From the NCBI GenBank assembly GCA_020912385.1, contig CP087219.1, positions 1,550,001 through 1,614,000 on the forward strand: DNA of 64,000 bases. Direction: 5' to 3'. Position numbers and translations under genes: made by a program. Below, in pieces: positions 20,915 through 32,935 of the stretch. The stretch comes from Neofusicoccum parvum. Lineage: Eukaryota > Ascomycota > Dothideomycetes > Botryosphaeriales > Botryosphaeriaceae. Under the pieces are notes generated by a model. That model searched no databases. It saw nothing but the letters and a program-made list of their open reading frames with translations, and was not told the origin of the DNA. Position 1 is the stretch's first letter. Each line of letters begins with the position of its first letter.

Positions 20915-21518
20915 GATAGAGCTATGGTACACGGCGACGGGAAAGACGAGAAACGGGGAAGGAAAGAGCGCGGGGTGGGCGGCGGAGCGGCGTCGGGCGG
21001 CGCATCTTTGACGACATCGAAAGGGAAATGCAATGGCGCTGGGCGCGGCCGACATCGCGCCGCCGATCGACCGCGGAACTCTGGCGCGCAGCCCTGGCCC
21101 GCGCAGGGATCAGGCGTGTTGCCGGCGCGTGGCTGCCCCGAGAATTTGCCGGGCGTGGCTGCGGTGGAAGTGGCAGGCCCAAGTTTGGCGGTGCACCGCG
21201 ACCACGACTGCGCATCCTCGCCCTCCCTCCCTCGACCCTCCGCCGCCTCCCAGCGCCCGACCCCCGCCCGCGCTCTCATCCTCCATCACCGCGTCCATCG
21301 CGCCTTCCTTCTCCCCCTCCTCCGTCCGCTCTCGACACCGCCCCGCCTCCCTCGTCGCGCGCGCCGCCAGATCCACGTTGCCCGGCTCAACGTCTCCTGA
21401 GCTTTGAAAGACGCTCTCCTCACTCCGTCGTCCTCCTGACGCGCTTTCCATCGCGGAATCGCGCGTAGTCCATCGTTCCCATCGACGGAAAACCCCCTCC
21501 AGCTCTCTCACCAACACC
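20915..21518. promoter_or_regulatory. shared divergent promoter of COQ7 and RTF1
   Basis: 604 bp between two divergent start codons. GC-rich, with C/T-rich stretches on the + strand from about 21215 towards RTF1. Long frames on both strands here (for example 20573-21400 + and 21279-20704 -) are by-products of the base composition. No TATA box was seen, as usual for housekeeping genes. Confidence 0.45.
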
Positions 21519-23263
21519 ATGTCTGACGACGGCCTTGATCTCGACGCTGAGCTGCTCGCCCTCGCCGGCGATGAGGTTGGCAGCGACCAGGAAATTGATG
21601 ACGCCAGGCACAGCCCGCGGATAAGCCGCTCACCGACTCCGCGCTCTTCTCCCCAACCCTCCGACCGCCACAGCTCTCCCGAGCAGTCACCCCCGCGTCG
21701 CAAGGTGAAGTCGCGCAAGGCTGGTGGTCGCCGCAGGAAAGATGACTCCGAGGAAGAGGGTGAAGCGTATGTTGTGACCGTTCCATCGCGCTTGCAATTC
21801 ACCCCCATCGGTCGGACCTCACGCTGACCCTGACCAGCTCTTCTGCCCCCGGCTCCCCCGACTCCCTGGGCTCTGGTGCCATGGAAGAGTCTGACTCCGA
21901 CGCTGCCATGGGGGACATCAACGAGGACAGTAACCCCTACCCGGTCGAGGGCAAGTTCATCTCGTGGGAAGACAAGACTCGGATCATGGGCCTTTCGGAA
22001 GTCGAGCGCGAGTCCATTCTGGCCGAGCGTGCCCAGGAGATTGAGCGCCGCAATCAGGACCTCAACCTCAAGCGGCTGCTGGAGACCCGCAAGGCAAAGG
22101 AGGAGAAGAAACGCAAGGCTGGAGTTGCCGATCTGGATGACGGTGAGCGGAAGATCAGCCGCCCGAAGACCAAGGCAACGAACGAGAAGCTGGAAGCCTA
22201 CAAGCGCGTCCGAGAACAAGCGCACGACCAGCGTAGCCGTCGCAACCGCGACCGCCGCTCGCCTTCCGTATCCAGCGACAGGGCCCGGTCGGACATTGAT
22301 GCGGAGGGTGAGAGCGACGTCGAGTGGGATTCACACAAGAGGTCGCCGGTGAAGGAGGAGCCTCCGGCCGAGCTGAAGGATTTCGAGCGTGTGAGGGTTG
22401 GACGGAGTAACTTTGCCAAGGTCTGCTTCTATCCAGGCTTTGAGGACGCTCTCATTGGCTGCTTTGCTCGCGTTAGCATCGGCATGGACAAGGGCACTGG
22501 CCAAGGAGTCTACCGCATGTGCCAGATCAAGGGTTTCACTGAGGGATCACCGTACACGATGCAAGGCTCCAACAACAAGCCGGTCAAGACGGATCTGTAT
22601 GTCCTTGTAGCACACGGTAAGGCGGAGAAGGAGTGGCCTTTTATCATGTGCTCTGACTCGAAGTTTAGCGAGGTAAGTTGTATTCTTGATTCCAGGGTTG
22701 CTCGACACTAACGAGATTGGCAGTCGGAATTCCAACGGTGGAAGTCTGTGTGTGAGGGTGAAGGCGTCAAGATCCCGTCTAGGAGTAAGCTCAACAGGAA
22801 TCTCGAATCCATCCACGCTCTCCTTGACCGTCGTTGGAGCGAGGAAGAAATCGCCGAGAAGCTTAGACGCCAGAACAAGTTTGCTCCGGAGCGGTCAGGG
22901 AATGTAGTACCTGTCACCGCCGTCTCCAGCCGCAACAGCAAGCTCCAGGACCTCAACCGTAACATTCGCAAGAATAACGCCAATGAAGTCCGTCAAGCAC
23001 TTCTCGCCGAGCGTGCCGCCCGTGCCGCCGCGGCTGAGAAGGCTCGTCTGCGCAGAGCCGAGGAGGAAATCAAGAAGAGAGCCGCCGAGGATGCGAAGGC
23101 GGATGCGTTGTTCGATGGCAGCGACATCAGTAGGACCGGAACGCCGTCCAACCAGACGAAGAAGCCCAAGGTCGAGAGGAAGGGCATTCCTACTTTCACG
23201 AAGAAAGCTATGGACGACGAGCTCATCGGATCCATGGACCTGGGCATTGACATTGAGATTTGA
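21519..23263 (+). CDS. RTF1: RTF1, Paf1-complex subunit, 540 aa
   Basis: Subunit of the RNA polymerase II-associated Paf1 complex; it links the complex to Spt5 and promotes H2B ubiquitination. Three exons: 21519-21766, 21838-22672 and 22724-23263. The introns (71 and 51 nt) are in phase, and the second falls inside the Plus3 domain (SKFSE-SEFQRWK). The N-terminus is acidic and Ser-rich (MSDDGLDLDAELLALAGDE), then charged helices carry the histone-modification region. The Plus3 domain covers about 264-375 (DFERVRVGRSNFAKVCFYPG, then MCQIKGFTEG). A basic coiled-coil C-terminus ends in LIGSMDLGIDIEI. Length is close to yeast Rtf1 (558 aa). An in-frame Met in exon 2 (21881) could mislead prediction, but exon 1 reads as a genuine Rtf1 N-terminus. 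Confidence 0.95.
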
Positions 23264-24986
23264 AAATGGTCTTGATTGTCTTTGAAGATTTCAATTGCTA
23301 TCATTTTGTTGTTTTGGGTCTGGCATGGATAAGCGATGGGACAATAGGTCTTTGGCGTTATTGGCATGATGGTAAAAGCGGATTTGACCGCGCTGCAGGA
23401 GCCGCGGATGCGTTGTTGATAAAGGGGTTTGATTGAATTGTGCTGAAAGATGGTGCAATGAGCCGGATGGATCAAGGGTGCCGCTGCTGGTTACTATTTG
23501 GTTGAGAGGAGGCCAAACTTCAGACTGCATGCGTAGCTGATCAAAAGAAAAGTCGTTGAAAAATTTCTCCGCGCCGCCTCACCCTGGTGAAAGGGGTTGT
23601 AGACAGAAAGGCCTCGGGGCTATTACTTCAGACATAGCTTGACTGGCTGGTGGACAGTTGAAGAAGAGATGAACGAAGTCATGTTGACGTTATTATTTCT
23701 ATTTTGAAAAGTGATCGCGGGAGACAGAAGTATTGACGAGAGTAGGAAGATGATTGTTGCCGTTTCCCTCTGAAGTCCATTTTCGTCTATCCGGACAATC
23801 GGAAAATGTGTCCAGCAACCAATGTACCAAGATCACAGTCAGAAGAATAAAATTTCAGGGAAGATGGCTCGTTCAGTTCAAGACATTTGATGCTTCTGCT
23901 GCTCTGCTGCGATGCCAGTGGTATATTACAATCGGAAAACAAGAAAACCGCATTCATTTATGCAGAACCACACTCGACTCGTCTAACGCGACGCAAGTCC
24001 CATGAAACCCCTGATCTCTCCTTGCTGGCGGCTTCGATATGCCTTCATGTCATTTTATCCGGCTCGGCTCTTTTTTTTCGTAGTTGACGAGGACGGAAAG
24101 ACGGAAAGACGAACAGAATCACCCCACTACAATGCATGCCAAATGGCGAACCAGGACCACGAAAAACGACGAGAAACAGCCTCCTCATACACAGACGTCC
24201 ATTAGAAAAGAGGACAACTCCGTAATACTCCCGTAAGTGGTGTGTCGGTGTTGTTGTGCAGCAAAAAAAAAAAGAATAGAAAGCTGGATATCACCCGAGT
24301 AATGACAAAAAAGCCCCTCCTCCCCCACCGTCCCCCTGCCTATCTATCCTTGGAAAGGGCGTACCCCTCTGAATGCCCTTTTTCCTTTGATGATGAAACC
24401 TAATCGTTCAAGAAGAAGTTTGAAGAGAAGTGAAATGATGTGCTCTCTCGAAGCAACAAAAGCAGAATAACCTTCGCCCTGCATAAAAATCGCTGTCGTC
24501 GACGTGGAAGAAAAGGATGCTGTTGTACAGTACATGATGCAGAAAAAAAAGTTTTCGTTCGCCGTGAAGAAGACGGTGTGGCCGGACAGTGAAGTCTAGC
24601 CATCCTGTAGTAGGTCGATTGGTGTTGAGAGAAAGAGGTCGAGCCAAGCTCAGCGCTGCCTCTGGAGAAGACGGAGAAGACAGGTTTTCTCTCAAGCGTA
24701 GTCGATTTCGCCGATATCGCCGCCCGAGTCTCTGTTCTTGGTCTTGTTCTTCCTGTTCTTCTTCTTTTTCTTCTTGCTCCTATGAGGCAGCGACGAGGAG
24801 CTTGGGGCAGTGGGAGTCATGGGAGGAGTGGTGGTGGTGGTAGTGGTGTTGGTGGTAGGAGGATGAGAAGAGGAGTGTACAGGACCTGTAAAAGAAATCC
24901 CGTGTCAAAGTAACTGTCTTTGAAGAAGAAGAAGATTGGAGAAAGAAGAAAGCTTACTTCTCGCTCCAAGAAAAAGGGGAAGGACA
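23264..24986. other. convergent intergenic region
   Basis: 3' flanks of RTF1 and of the leftward PNUTS-like gene. AT-richer than its surroundings, with several A- and T-runs (for example near 24261 and 24543). Frames at 23754-24205 (+) and 24344-24695 (-) have no protein-like features. Nothing else is supported. Confidence 0.45.
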
Positions 24987-27900
24987 TCACTCATGTAAAA
25001 ACGTACACTTGTCTCCCTTCATGCACTTCCCCTCCTTCCAGAACTTGCACGGTACCACGAATTGCGGCGGTTGGTAGTCTGGATTCTGCTGGTTTTTGTT
25101 CTTCCACTTGCGGCGCTTGTTGTTCCAACCGCCGCCGCCAGCTCCTCCCCCGCCGCTACCGCTGTGATCGTTGTCTCCACGCTGCCGCTTGCCGCGCTCG
25201 CCGTGGAACAGCTCTTCCTGTGAAGGCAACGGCTGATGGGCGTGTTGCTGCTGTTGCTGCTGGTTTGGAAGAGGCATGCCAAAGGCTGGGACGGCGGGAG
25301 GGGCGGCACCGTTACCGACGCTTTGCAGGATGGCAGCAAGGTCAAAGCCGCTACCATTACCAGGGTTCAGGTTCATGTTGGGGAATGGAGCAGGTGGCTG
25401 CTGCGGAGGAGGCTGTTGTGGCTGGGGCTGTTGCGGTTGGCCAGTGAGATTGCCGAGGCTGGCAAGGATCGCTTGAATATCCGCAGCAGCCGGTGCAGCT
25501 GGAGCCAGCGCCTGGGCCGGAGGTTGCGAAATCTGCGGTGGCTGCTGCGGCATGAACATGGAGAAAGTCTTCTCCAGATCGTTTGAAGCTGCAGCAGGTT
25601 GGGGAGGCTGCGCGGGTTGCGGTGGCGCTTGCTGTTGCGCTTGGCTGAGGATGGACATGATGCGGCTGATGTCGGGCACAGGTGTGTCGGCTGGTGGAGC
25701 TGGCGGAGCAAAATGTGCGGCACGCGCCGTGTAAGGAGAAGTCTCAGGAGGTTCACCCAATTCAACCGGCGGCTTTGCGTCAGGTTGTGGCTGCTGTTCC
25801 TCCTCGGGTGGCTCACGCGGGCAAGGTGGAATATCTCCAGGTGAAGTGTAGAACACAAGAAGAGTGCTCGCCTCGTGCTGTTCTTGAACCGCCTTCTCTG
25901 GAGATTCGACCTGCATAACACCCCCACCGTAAGGCTCGTAGTTCCGGTTACGTTCCTGATCATCGACCCTGCTGAAGTCGACCATCGATGGCATCTTCCA
26001 CTTCCGGAAGTCTTCCTCACTTAGCCGGTCATCGTCGTCGTCGAGATCCATCATGTCCTTGTGTTGCTTGAACATGCGCCCTTCACCACCAACGTCGCCC
26101 ACGTCGCGGACCATGCTTGCATCATGACCGATCTCTTCATCGGGATCATGAGTGAAGAGGCGAACAGACTCGAGGAGGGTCTTATTTCCAGTGCTATCAT
26201 CGGCCCATTTCACTCTCAACTTGCGACGCGCTTCCTTCCGGAGCCGCTTAGTTTTCTCTTCTTCCGTCTCAGGTGGCCTGTTCTCTTCAGGCTTCGCAGC
26301 AGGCTGCTGCTCCTTCGGCTTAGTCAGATTGGCCATGGTTTCAGCAAAGGAAAACTTGGGTGCCGATGATGCGGGAGCCGCGGGCTTTTTGGGAGCGGTA
26401 GCAGCCCCGACGGCGGGTTTCTGCACAGCGGCACTGGATCTCTTCGACGCTGATTGAAGGCCAGCGAACATGTTGGGCTTCGCGACCATCTTCGGCTTAG
26501 TAGCGGCCGACGCTGCACCGTTGGCGGAACTGGTTGTACTCGTGACACCAGGCCTCTTCAAGCCTGAAGCAGCCGTCTTAGCTGATGCAGCAGCAGTCGT
26601 CGAAGGTGCTGTAGCCGAGGTAATCCTCTTGATAGGCTGTGCTGCAGAGCCGTCACCTGGACGGGGCCGCTTCACACCTGCTACAGCGGGTGGCTGGGGA
26701 CGTGAGCCGGATTCAGTCTTAATTTCTTTTGAAGCATCGGAGTCCTTCTTGACCTCGGTCTTCTTCTCCGCTGCGCCGTTGGTACCAGAAGATAGCGACT
26801 TCTTCGAGTTCGCTTCGGCGCGGTCGAGAATCTGCTTCGCCTGCGGTTTGGTACGTTCGTCTCCCCTATTGAGATACCGCTTCAAGGCAGTGTTAAGCTT
26901 GGTCCGCTCCATGTTCTCGACGGTGATGTTCTCGCTCCGAGAGAGCAACTAGGTATCATGTCAATTATATTATTCATCTGAGCGAGTTCGAGATTTATTA
27001 CCTCGATTATAGTCTTCGAGAAGGAGTCGTTGTATTCATTCTCTCTAATACGGTCTGCCAAGAACTGGTATGCGAGGAACAAAAGAGGGGCGTTGCCTCC
27101 GAGTCTGCGACGGAAGAGTCAGTTTGTGCATTTCTTAAGCACAGCACCGCGTGTTGCGGGCGTGGCGAATGTTATTGATGTGCCAAATATTGCAACGTTG
27201 AAGTATCCCGACCCCCGTCCGGGTGGATTGTGCATTGATCACGAAACGCATAGACACGTGACTTGGCCAAGGATCGACCGATCACGGACAAGGATGTCAA
27301 TCACGGCAACGCCAGGGCGCATATGCAGCCCTGGGACCTTTCTCCACAGTCCGCGCCGTGGGGCGCAGGTGCTCACGATCGGAGCCTTGGCCGACTTCGC
27401 CATTGTGGCTGAAAGAGACACAAAAGACTGCTTGCAGCCAATAACATGACCCGAACATGGAGTTCAGATCACTTGCGTGGGTTGGGCTCAGGGTGCGGGG
27501 TTTCAGCGGGGAGAGACTTACACTCTGATCACGTCTGGGTGGCCATGCTCGAGCGCACACTTCATGGCCATTTCCATCAGGACTCGCTGATCCTTGACCC
27601 TGCCTTTGAGCAGTTCTATGTCTCTCGAGTTCTTTTCCTGCGCTAACTTCAGCGCTTGCTGGTCCTCCTTCCACCTGTTGCGGACCGCCTGGATGATATC
27701 CCAGAAGTCCTTCAGCGCTGCTCTGATTTCATCAGCAGTCACCGGCAAGTTTCGCGGCCGCCAGGTGGCCTTAATAGTATCGTATCTCATAGCAGGAAGA
27801 GCCTCAACAGGGCGTGAAGCCGGCAGAGGGGAGGGCTCTGGCGTTTCGTCATCAGAAGAGTCATAATCAGAATCATCCTCCGAGGTTTCCGTCTCGCTGG

Positions 27901-28996
27901 AAGAGTCCGAGACTTCGTCCTTGATACTTGAGGGAGATCCAAGAGAAGCTGGCTTGAAGCGAGCAATCCTAGCAGTGGGCGTTTTTGCCTTCTTTGAGGC
28001 TTTTGCGATTTTCGCTAGAGTGATGTCAGCCGGAGATTCACGGAAAGACCGTGAGGTAGAATTACCGCGTAATCTCTCGTCGTTGGCGGCAAGCTTCCTC
28101 AATTCATTGCGGGATTTCCTAGGTTGGTACTGGGGAAGGGACGCTGGAAACGAGTCAGTGGAGTGCGCGCAACCGGGAGCGGTTCGTATCTTACATTTCA
28201 TAATGGGCATTTCGATAGCATCGTTACCGATATGAACGAACTCGTGCAGGCGCAACGAGTTGGTGACCTTGGCCAGCTCATTTGGTTCAACAACGTAGAA
28301 CTTGCCAACCGCCTTGCCCGTGGGAGCATCCGGATACTTTGCGGGCGGCGCGGGAACATAAGTGGGTGTGGTTGCGGCGGGCGGCGTGCTTGCCGGGGCC
28401 TGTTGCTGGACTGCACTGTTCTGCCTCTGCTGGGTCTGCTGGGTCTGCTGCAGGTCAGTCAGTGTGCTCGCGCGGCCAGACCTCAGTGTAGAGTGTACCT
28501 GAAAGTCGGAGACGGGCGGCGTGGCGCCGCCATAGGGAGACTGGCGCGACTGCAGAGCCTGCGGGGCTATGGTGCTGGCGGCGGAGGTCGCGTACGCGCG
28601 CATGTTGCTGTTGCTGGCGGTGGTGGTGAAGTTGGAGTGCTCAGCAGTGGCAGCCGACATGAGAGCAGGGTCCAGGTTGGTTTGCTGGAACTGCTGCGGC
28701 ACTTGGCCATGGTGGGCAAACGACTGGTTCGCGTACGGGGCCGGACTGTTGGAGAAGTCGCGGGCGTAGAAGGCGTTGGCCGAGTCGAAGGCGGCAGGCA
28801 TGGGCTGCTGCTGGGCCTGCTGCTGCCACTGCGGCGGCGCGCCCTGCTGCTCAAAGTTCCAGGCCGCGGCGTCAAAGGGCTGGTCGGGGTGTGCATTGGA
28901 GAACAAGTTATCAAACGCGTTCAGCTCGGGCCGGGCGAACATGTTGCTCTGCTGGCCGGCGGGGTGTTCATCGAGATGCACGTGATTGGAGGCCAT
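24987..28996 (-). CDS. PNUTS/Ppn1-like PP1-binding protein with CCCH zinc finger, 1145 aa
   Basis: Five exons: 28996-28195, 28143-28066, 28014-27522, 27104-27002 and 26948-24987. All phases fit; two introns are 51-nt, stop-free and in frame. The N-terminal third is Gln/Ala/Pro-rich disorder. About residues 410-530 form an all-helical region (RAALKDFWDIIQAVRNRWKE, LADRIRENEYNDSFSKTI, MERTKLNTALKRYLNRGD), the expected place of a TFIIS-N/LW-like domain. RVKW at about 737-740, followed by ADDS, fits the RVxF/W docking motif for protein phosphatase 1. The last 20 residues are a CCCH zinc finger with Cx7Cx5Cx3H spacing. This order matches metazoan PNUTS and fission yeast Ppn1 (a cleavage/polyadenylation factor subunit that directs PP1 to the polymerase). 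Orthology is inferred from architecture. Confidence 0.8.
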
Positions 28997-30014
28997 GGCG
29001 ATGCAGCAGTGCGCTCTGAATCAGAGTCAGAGGCGCTGCACTGGACGCAAAGCCCGTTAATTGGCCGCTTGCAGCTAGCGGGGCGATCAGCCGGCGCGCG
29101 TGATTGGCTTGCGCTGCAGGGCTGCCCCAGGCACTAGGCGCAACGCGGCGGATTTGCTGTCTTTTTGGGCCTTTGTGCGAGCTGAACCGGCGGCGGAGAG
29201 GCCCAGGCCCCGTGAGGTGCGCGTGTGCGAATGTGAAGGGTGTCCCCCTGGTAAAGTAGAAGGGCGCGCTGCTGGACGGCCTGCAGCGCGCGATTGCCTT
29301 GCGAGGTGTGGTGATCAGAAAAACGCGTGCCAGCGACCAGATCCCGGCCCCAGCCCCAGCGGTCGCAGCTGCGTCGACAGCGACGCTGCGCCTGTCCTGC
29401 CGGTCGTGCGGACGCGTGAAAGGAGTGGCACAGGAAAAGCTTGCAGGCGTCGCTCTTTAACGACCCGCGCCCCAATCTGCGCCGTATGAAGATACCTGCT
29501 GAGATTGGCGTCACGGCGTTGCGCGTTGCTTTGCCTGCTGAGCGAGCGTCACTTCCAGCCAGCTGTCACCCCCGACCGCGCGAAAAGCCTTCTCAACCCT
29601 CCTCCAGAGCCAGTTATCTGGCGGCGCATGCAGCAATTACGCCAGCAGTCGGAAAGTTCACTATGATGGGGTGCTTTGAAGGGAGCGGATGGAAAGTGGG
29701 CGCATGGCCATGGGCGAGATGGGGAGGTTGTTGTGGTGATGAAGGGAGGAGGAGCGGCGAGCGACCGGCGAAGGCGAAATAGCCGCCTGCACGTGCTACG
29801 CGCGCTAGCCTGCTTCGGGCCGCGGTTGCCCGCCTGGGTTGCAGCCAGCTGTGCCGTGGCCTCTCTCCAGCTACGTATCCGGTCGGAGTGCTTCCACACG
29901 CGCGCCGCGACGGTACCAGACTTCTGCCTGCTGCTCCCCTCCCTGCCGTCGCCGCCTGCGCATGAGGTAGCGCTGTCCACCTGCTCGCGCGCTGCGCACC
30001 GACTCCAGAACACA
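28997..30014. promoter_or_regulatory. shared divergent promoter of the PNUTS-like gene and SLY1
   Basis: 1018 bp between divergent starts. GC-rich with open frames on both strands that show no motif (for example 30123-29614 -). No TATA box is evident. It could hide a short non-coding transcript, but none is supported. Confidence 0.4.
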
Positions 30015-32367
30015 ATGGCGACCTCGTCCACCTACCAGACCTTGAGGGACAGGCAAGTCGGTAAGCTCTGGCCGCGATCGCCTGCGCATAGCTGTGCTGT
30101 GGGCTGACTTTGCGTGATAGCATCTATCGAGAAGATCCTCAACCTGAACCATACCTCGGACCAGAATGCCGACGAGCACCACGATCCCAACTCGAACGGC
30201 CTGCTGCCCAAATCCACGCCAATACTGGATGCCAACGGCCAGCCTATATGGAAGGTGCTTGTCTTCGACACGCTGGGCAGGGATGTTATCAGCAGTGTGC
30301 TCCGCGTGAATGACCTGAGGGGTTGGGGAGTGACGATACACCTGTAGGTAGCCGGACTCCGGCAGCAGCAACCTTCGAGGTCATCACCGAAGCTCCAACT
30401 GATGCTTGGCTGCAGGAACATCAACACTACCCGCCACTCCATTCCCGATGTACCCGTCATCTACCTTGTCGAGCCGACTGCCCAGAACCTCGAGATTATC
30501 ACCTCCGACCTCGCGCGGGGCTTGTATTCGCCAGCCTACGTCAACTTCCTTTCCTCGATACCCCGGCCTCTATTGGAAGACTTTGCAGCAAAGACGGCCG
30601 AACATGGCACAGCGGATCATCTCTCTCAAATATTCGACCAGTACCTCAACTTCATCGTCAGCGAGCCGGACCTCTTCAGCTTGGGCATGGGCAAGGAGAC
30701 ATACTGGACGCTGAACAGTGCGCAAGTGGCGGATGAGGTTTTGGATGCTGCTGTTGACCGCATAGTAAGCGGACTGTTCAGCGTCGTGGTCACCATGGGT
30801 TCGTGTTCCGTCTCACACGCGTTAGCGCTGCATAGCTGACATGAGCAGGCACAATCCCCATTATCCGCTGTCCGAAGGGCGGCGCTGCGGAGATGATCTC
30901 GGCCAAGTTAGACCGCAAGCTTCGGGACCACATCCTCAATTCCAAGGACAACCTATTCTCCGGCGCAAATCAGAAGGTCTCGGCAACTGGGGCCGCTCCA
31001 TCCTCGAGGCCCGTCCTCATCATTGTCGACCGTAACGTTGATCTGATTCCCATGCTGTCTCACTCCTGGACCTATCAATCCCTTGTTAACGACGTGCTGA
31101 AAATGCACCTAAACCGTATTACTGTGGAGTTGCCGGCCGACGAGATGAACCCCACCAAAGGAGTAACGAGAAAATCCTACGACCTGAACGCATCGGACTT
31201 CTTCTGGGCCAAGAATGCCGGTGCGCCTTTCCCAAACGTTGCCGAAGCTATCGACACGGAATTGCAACAATACAAGCAAGATTCGGACGATATCACAAAG
31301 AAAACCGGTGCTACCTCGTTAGATGACCTTCAGAATGACGCCAGCGCATCGGTGAAGCAGCTTGGTGCTGCTATCACGCTTTTGCCAGAACTTCGAGAGA
31401 GGAAGAGTCTCCTGGATATGCACATGACTATCCTGACTGCTTTGTTAAAGGCAATCAAGGACCGCCAACTCGACAATTACTTCCAGCTCGAAGAGACTGT
31501 CACGAAGCAAACAAAACAGCAAATCCTAGACCTCATCAAAGACGCGGATAAAGGCAACGAACCGTTGGACAAGCTCCGTCTTTTCATCATCTGGTTCCTG
31601 AGCACGGAGCAGGAGGTGTCCCGGGCCGACTTGGATCGCTTTGACGAGGCATTACGGTCAGCAGGCGCAGATACATCGTCTCTCGCCTATGTGAAGACGT
31701 GAGTACATTTTAAAGTTGTGTTTTGAGGCAATCGACTGATAGTTTCAATAGCGTTCGAGAGATTACTCGAATGACGATGATGTCGTCTGCACCCGCCCAA
31801 CCTGCACAGTCGTCCGCGTCTAGCGATTTGTTCCGCGGCTTCAGCTCGATTTCCAACCGGCTCACGGACCGCTTCAAGGACGCCGGTCTAGGCTCAAACT
31901 TTGAGAACCTCATTTCCGGCGTGAAGAATTTCCTCCCCGCAAACAAGGACCTCACTCTCACTAAGATTACCGAATCCTTGATGGACCCACAAAACGCATC
32001 GTCGTCGGCAATTGCGAAGACAGAAAATTACCTGTATTTCGACCCTCGCAGCGCAAACGCTCGCGGGACGATGCCGCCTGCAAGCCAGGCGCGGAATCAG
32101 CAAGGTGGCTTGAGCGGCGTCGGCCGTGGTATTGAGGCCAGTTTTGGGCAGCGGAGGCAGGGATTCAGCGAGGCGATTGTGTTCACCGTGGGCGGCGGCA
32201 GCATGGACGAGTACGGGAACCTGCAAGAGTGGGCGCAGCGGACCAGTGGGACTGGCGCGCCGGGCACTGGGCCCAGGCGGCGGGTGGTGTACGGAAGCAC
32301 GGAGCTCGTCAACGCGGAGGACTTCATCAACAGCGAGCTGGCCAAGCTGGGTAGAGAGAGCACGTAG
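30015..32367 (+). CDS. SLY1: SLY1, Sec1/Munc18-family protein of ER-Golgi transport, 705 aa
   Basis: SM protein that binds the syntaxin Sed5 and promotes SNARE assembly at ER-Golgi membranes. Five exons: 30015-30060, 30121-30343, 30416-30798, 30849-31698 and 31752-32367; all introns (50-72 nt) are in phase. The tiny first exon encodes MATSSTYQTLRDRQV. Sec1-family blocks are present: PIWKVLVFDTLGRDVISSVL, DVPVIYLVEPT, PVLIIVDRNVDLIPML with HSWTYQSLVNDVL just after, and the C-terminal FTVGGGSMDEYGNL. Of the four yeast SM families the sequence reads as Sly1 rather than Sec1, Vps33 or Vps45, based on the N-terminal IEKILNLN stretch and the FTVGGGS-type tail. Yeast Sly1 is 666 aa; extra length lies in low-complexity loops. 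No anomalies. Confidence 0.93.
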
Positions 32368-32935
32368 ACGGGAGGGAGAGTGTCTGACTACGGCGACAAG
32401 CTTAAAAGTATCTAATGCAAACGCGGCCCGGGCGACTGGCGGGCTCAGACGACGAGCGCGAGCGTCTCAAACGTGTTGTGTGCAGGCGCAGGGCCAAGTG
32501 CATGTGTGTAACGCAGGGAGCGCAGGTGGTCGCAGCGTCGGTGTGGGTGCGACTCGGACGTTGGGGCGCGCGTGCTGGGGTGCAGGGCGGCGGCGCTCTC
32601 TTACGTGACGTTGCGGGCAGCGGGCAGCGCTGCCAGCTCACGCACCCACAACGCGCGCCTAAGCTTCTCGAAGATTCGCGTTGACCGGTCGGTCTTGGGC
32701 GTCTGGGCCTCGGGCGGCAGCCAGCGTCGCGCAGGGCCGCGGACAGCAGCTTGGCCGTGCAGTCTCGTGATGGGCGGCGATGAAGTGACATTCCCCGTCG
32801 CCAGCCCGCTGCGCTCCCGCCATGACATGATTTGCCAAGCCTCTGCTCCGAAACGTCGACGGTGATTTCTCGACCAACGTGCAGGCAGAACACCAACCTC
32901 GCCCAACCCACCCCGCCACCCTCCCTCCACCCACC
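32368..32935. promoter_or_regulatory. intergenic; promoter and leader of the Btz-domain gene
   Basis: 568 bp between tandem genes. The final 60 bp are C/A-rich leader directly before ATG 32936. The frame is open upstream to 32879, but the residues there look like leader. The minus-strand frame 33280-32402 crosses into the next gene and is a shadow. Confidence 0.4.

Noticed and set aside
20573..21400. 275-codon + strand frame crossing the COQ7 first exon and the COQ7/RTF1 promoter
   Set aside because: Antisense to the COQ7 presequence and made of GC-rich non-coding sequence; Arg/Ser/Pro-rich with no domain.
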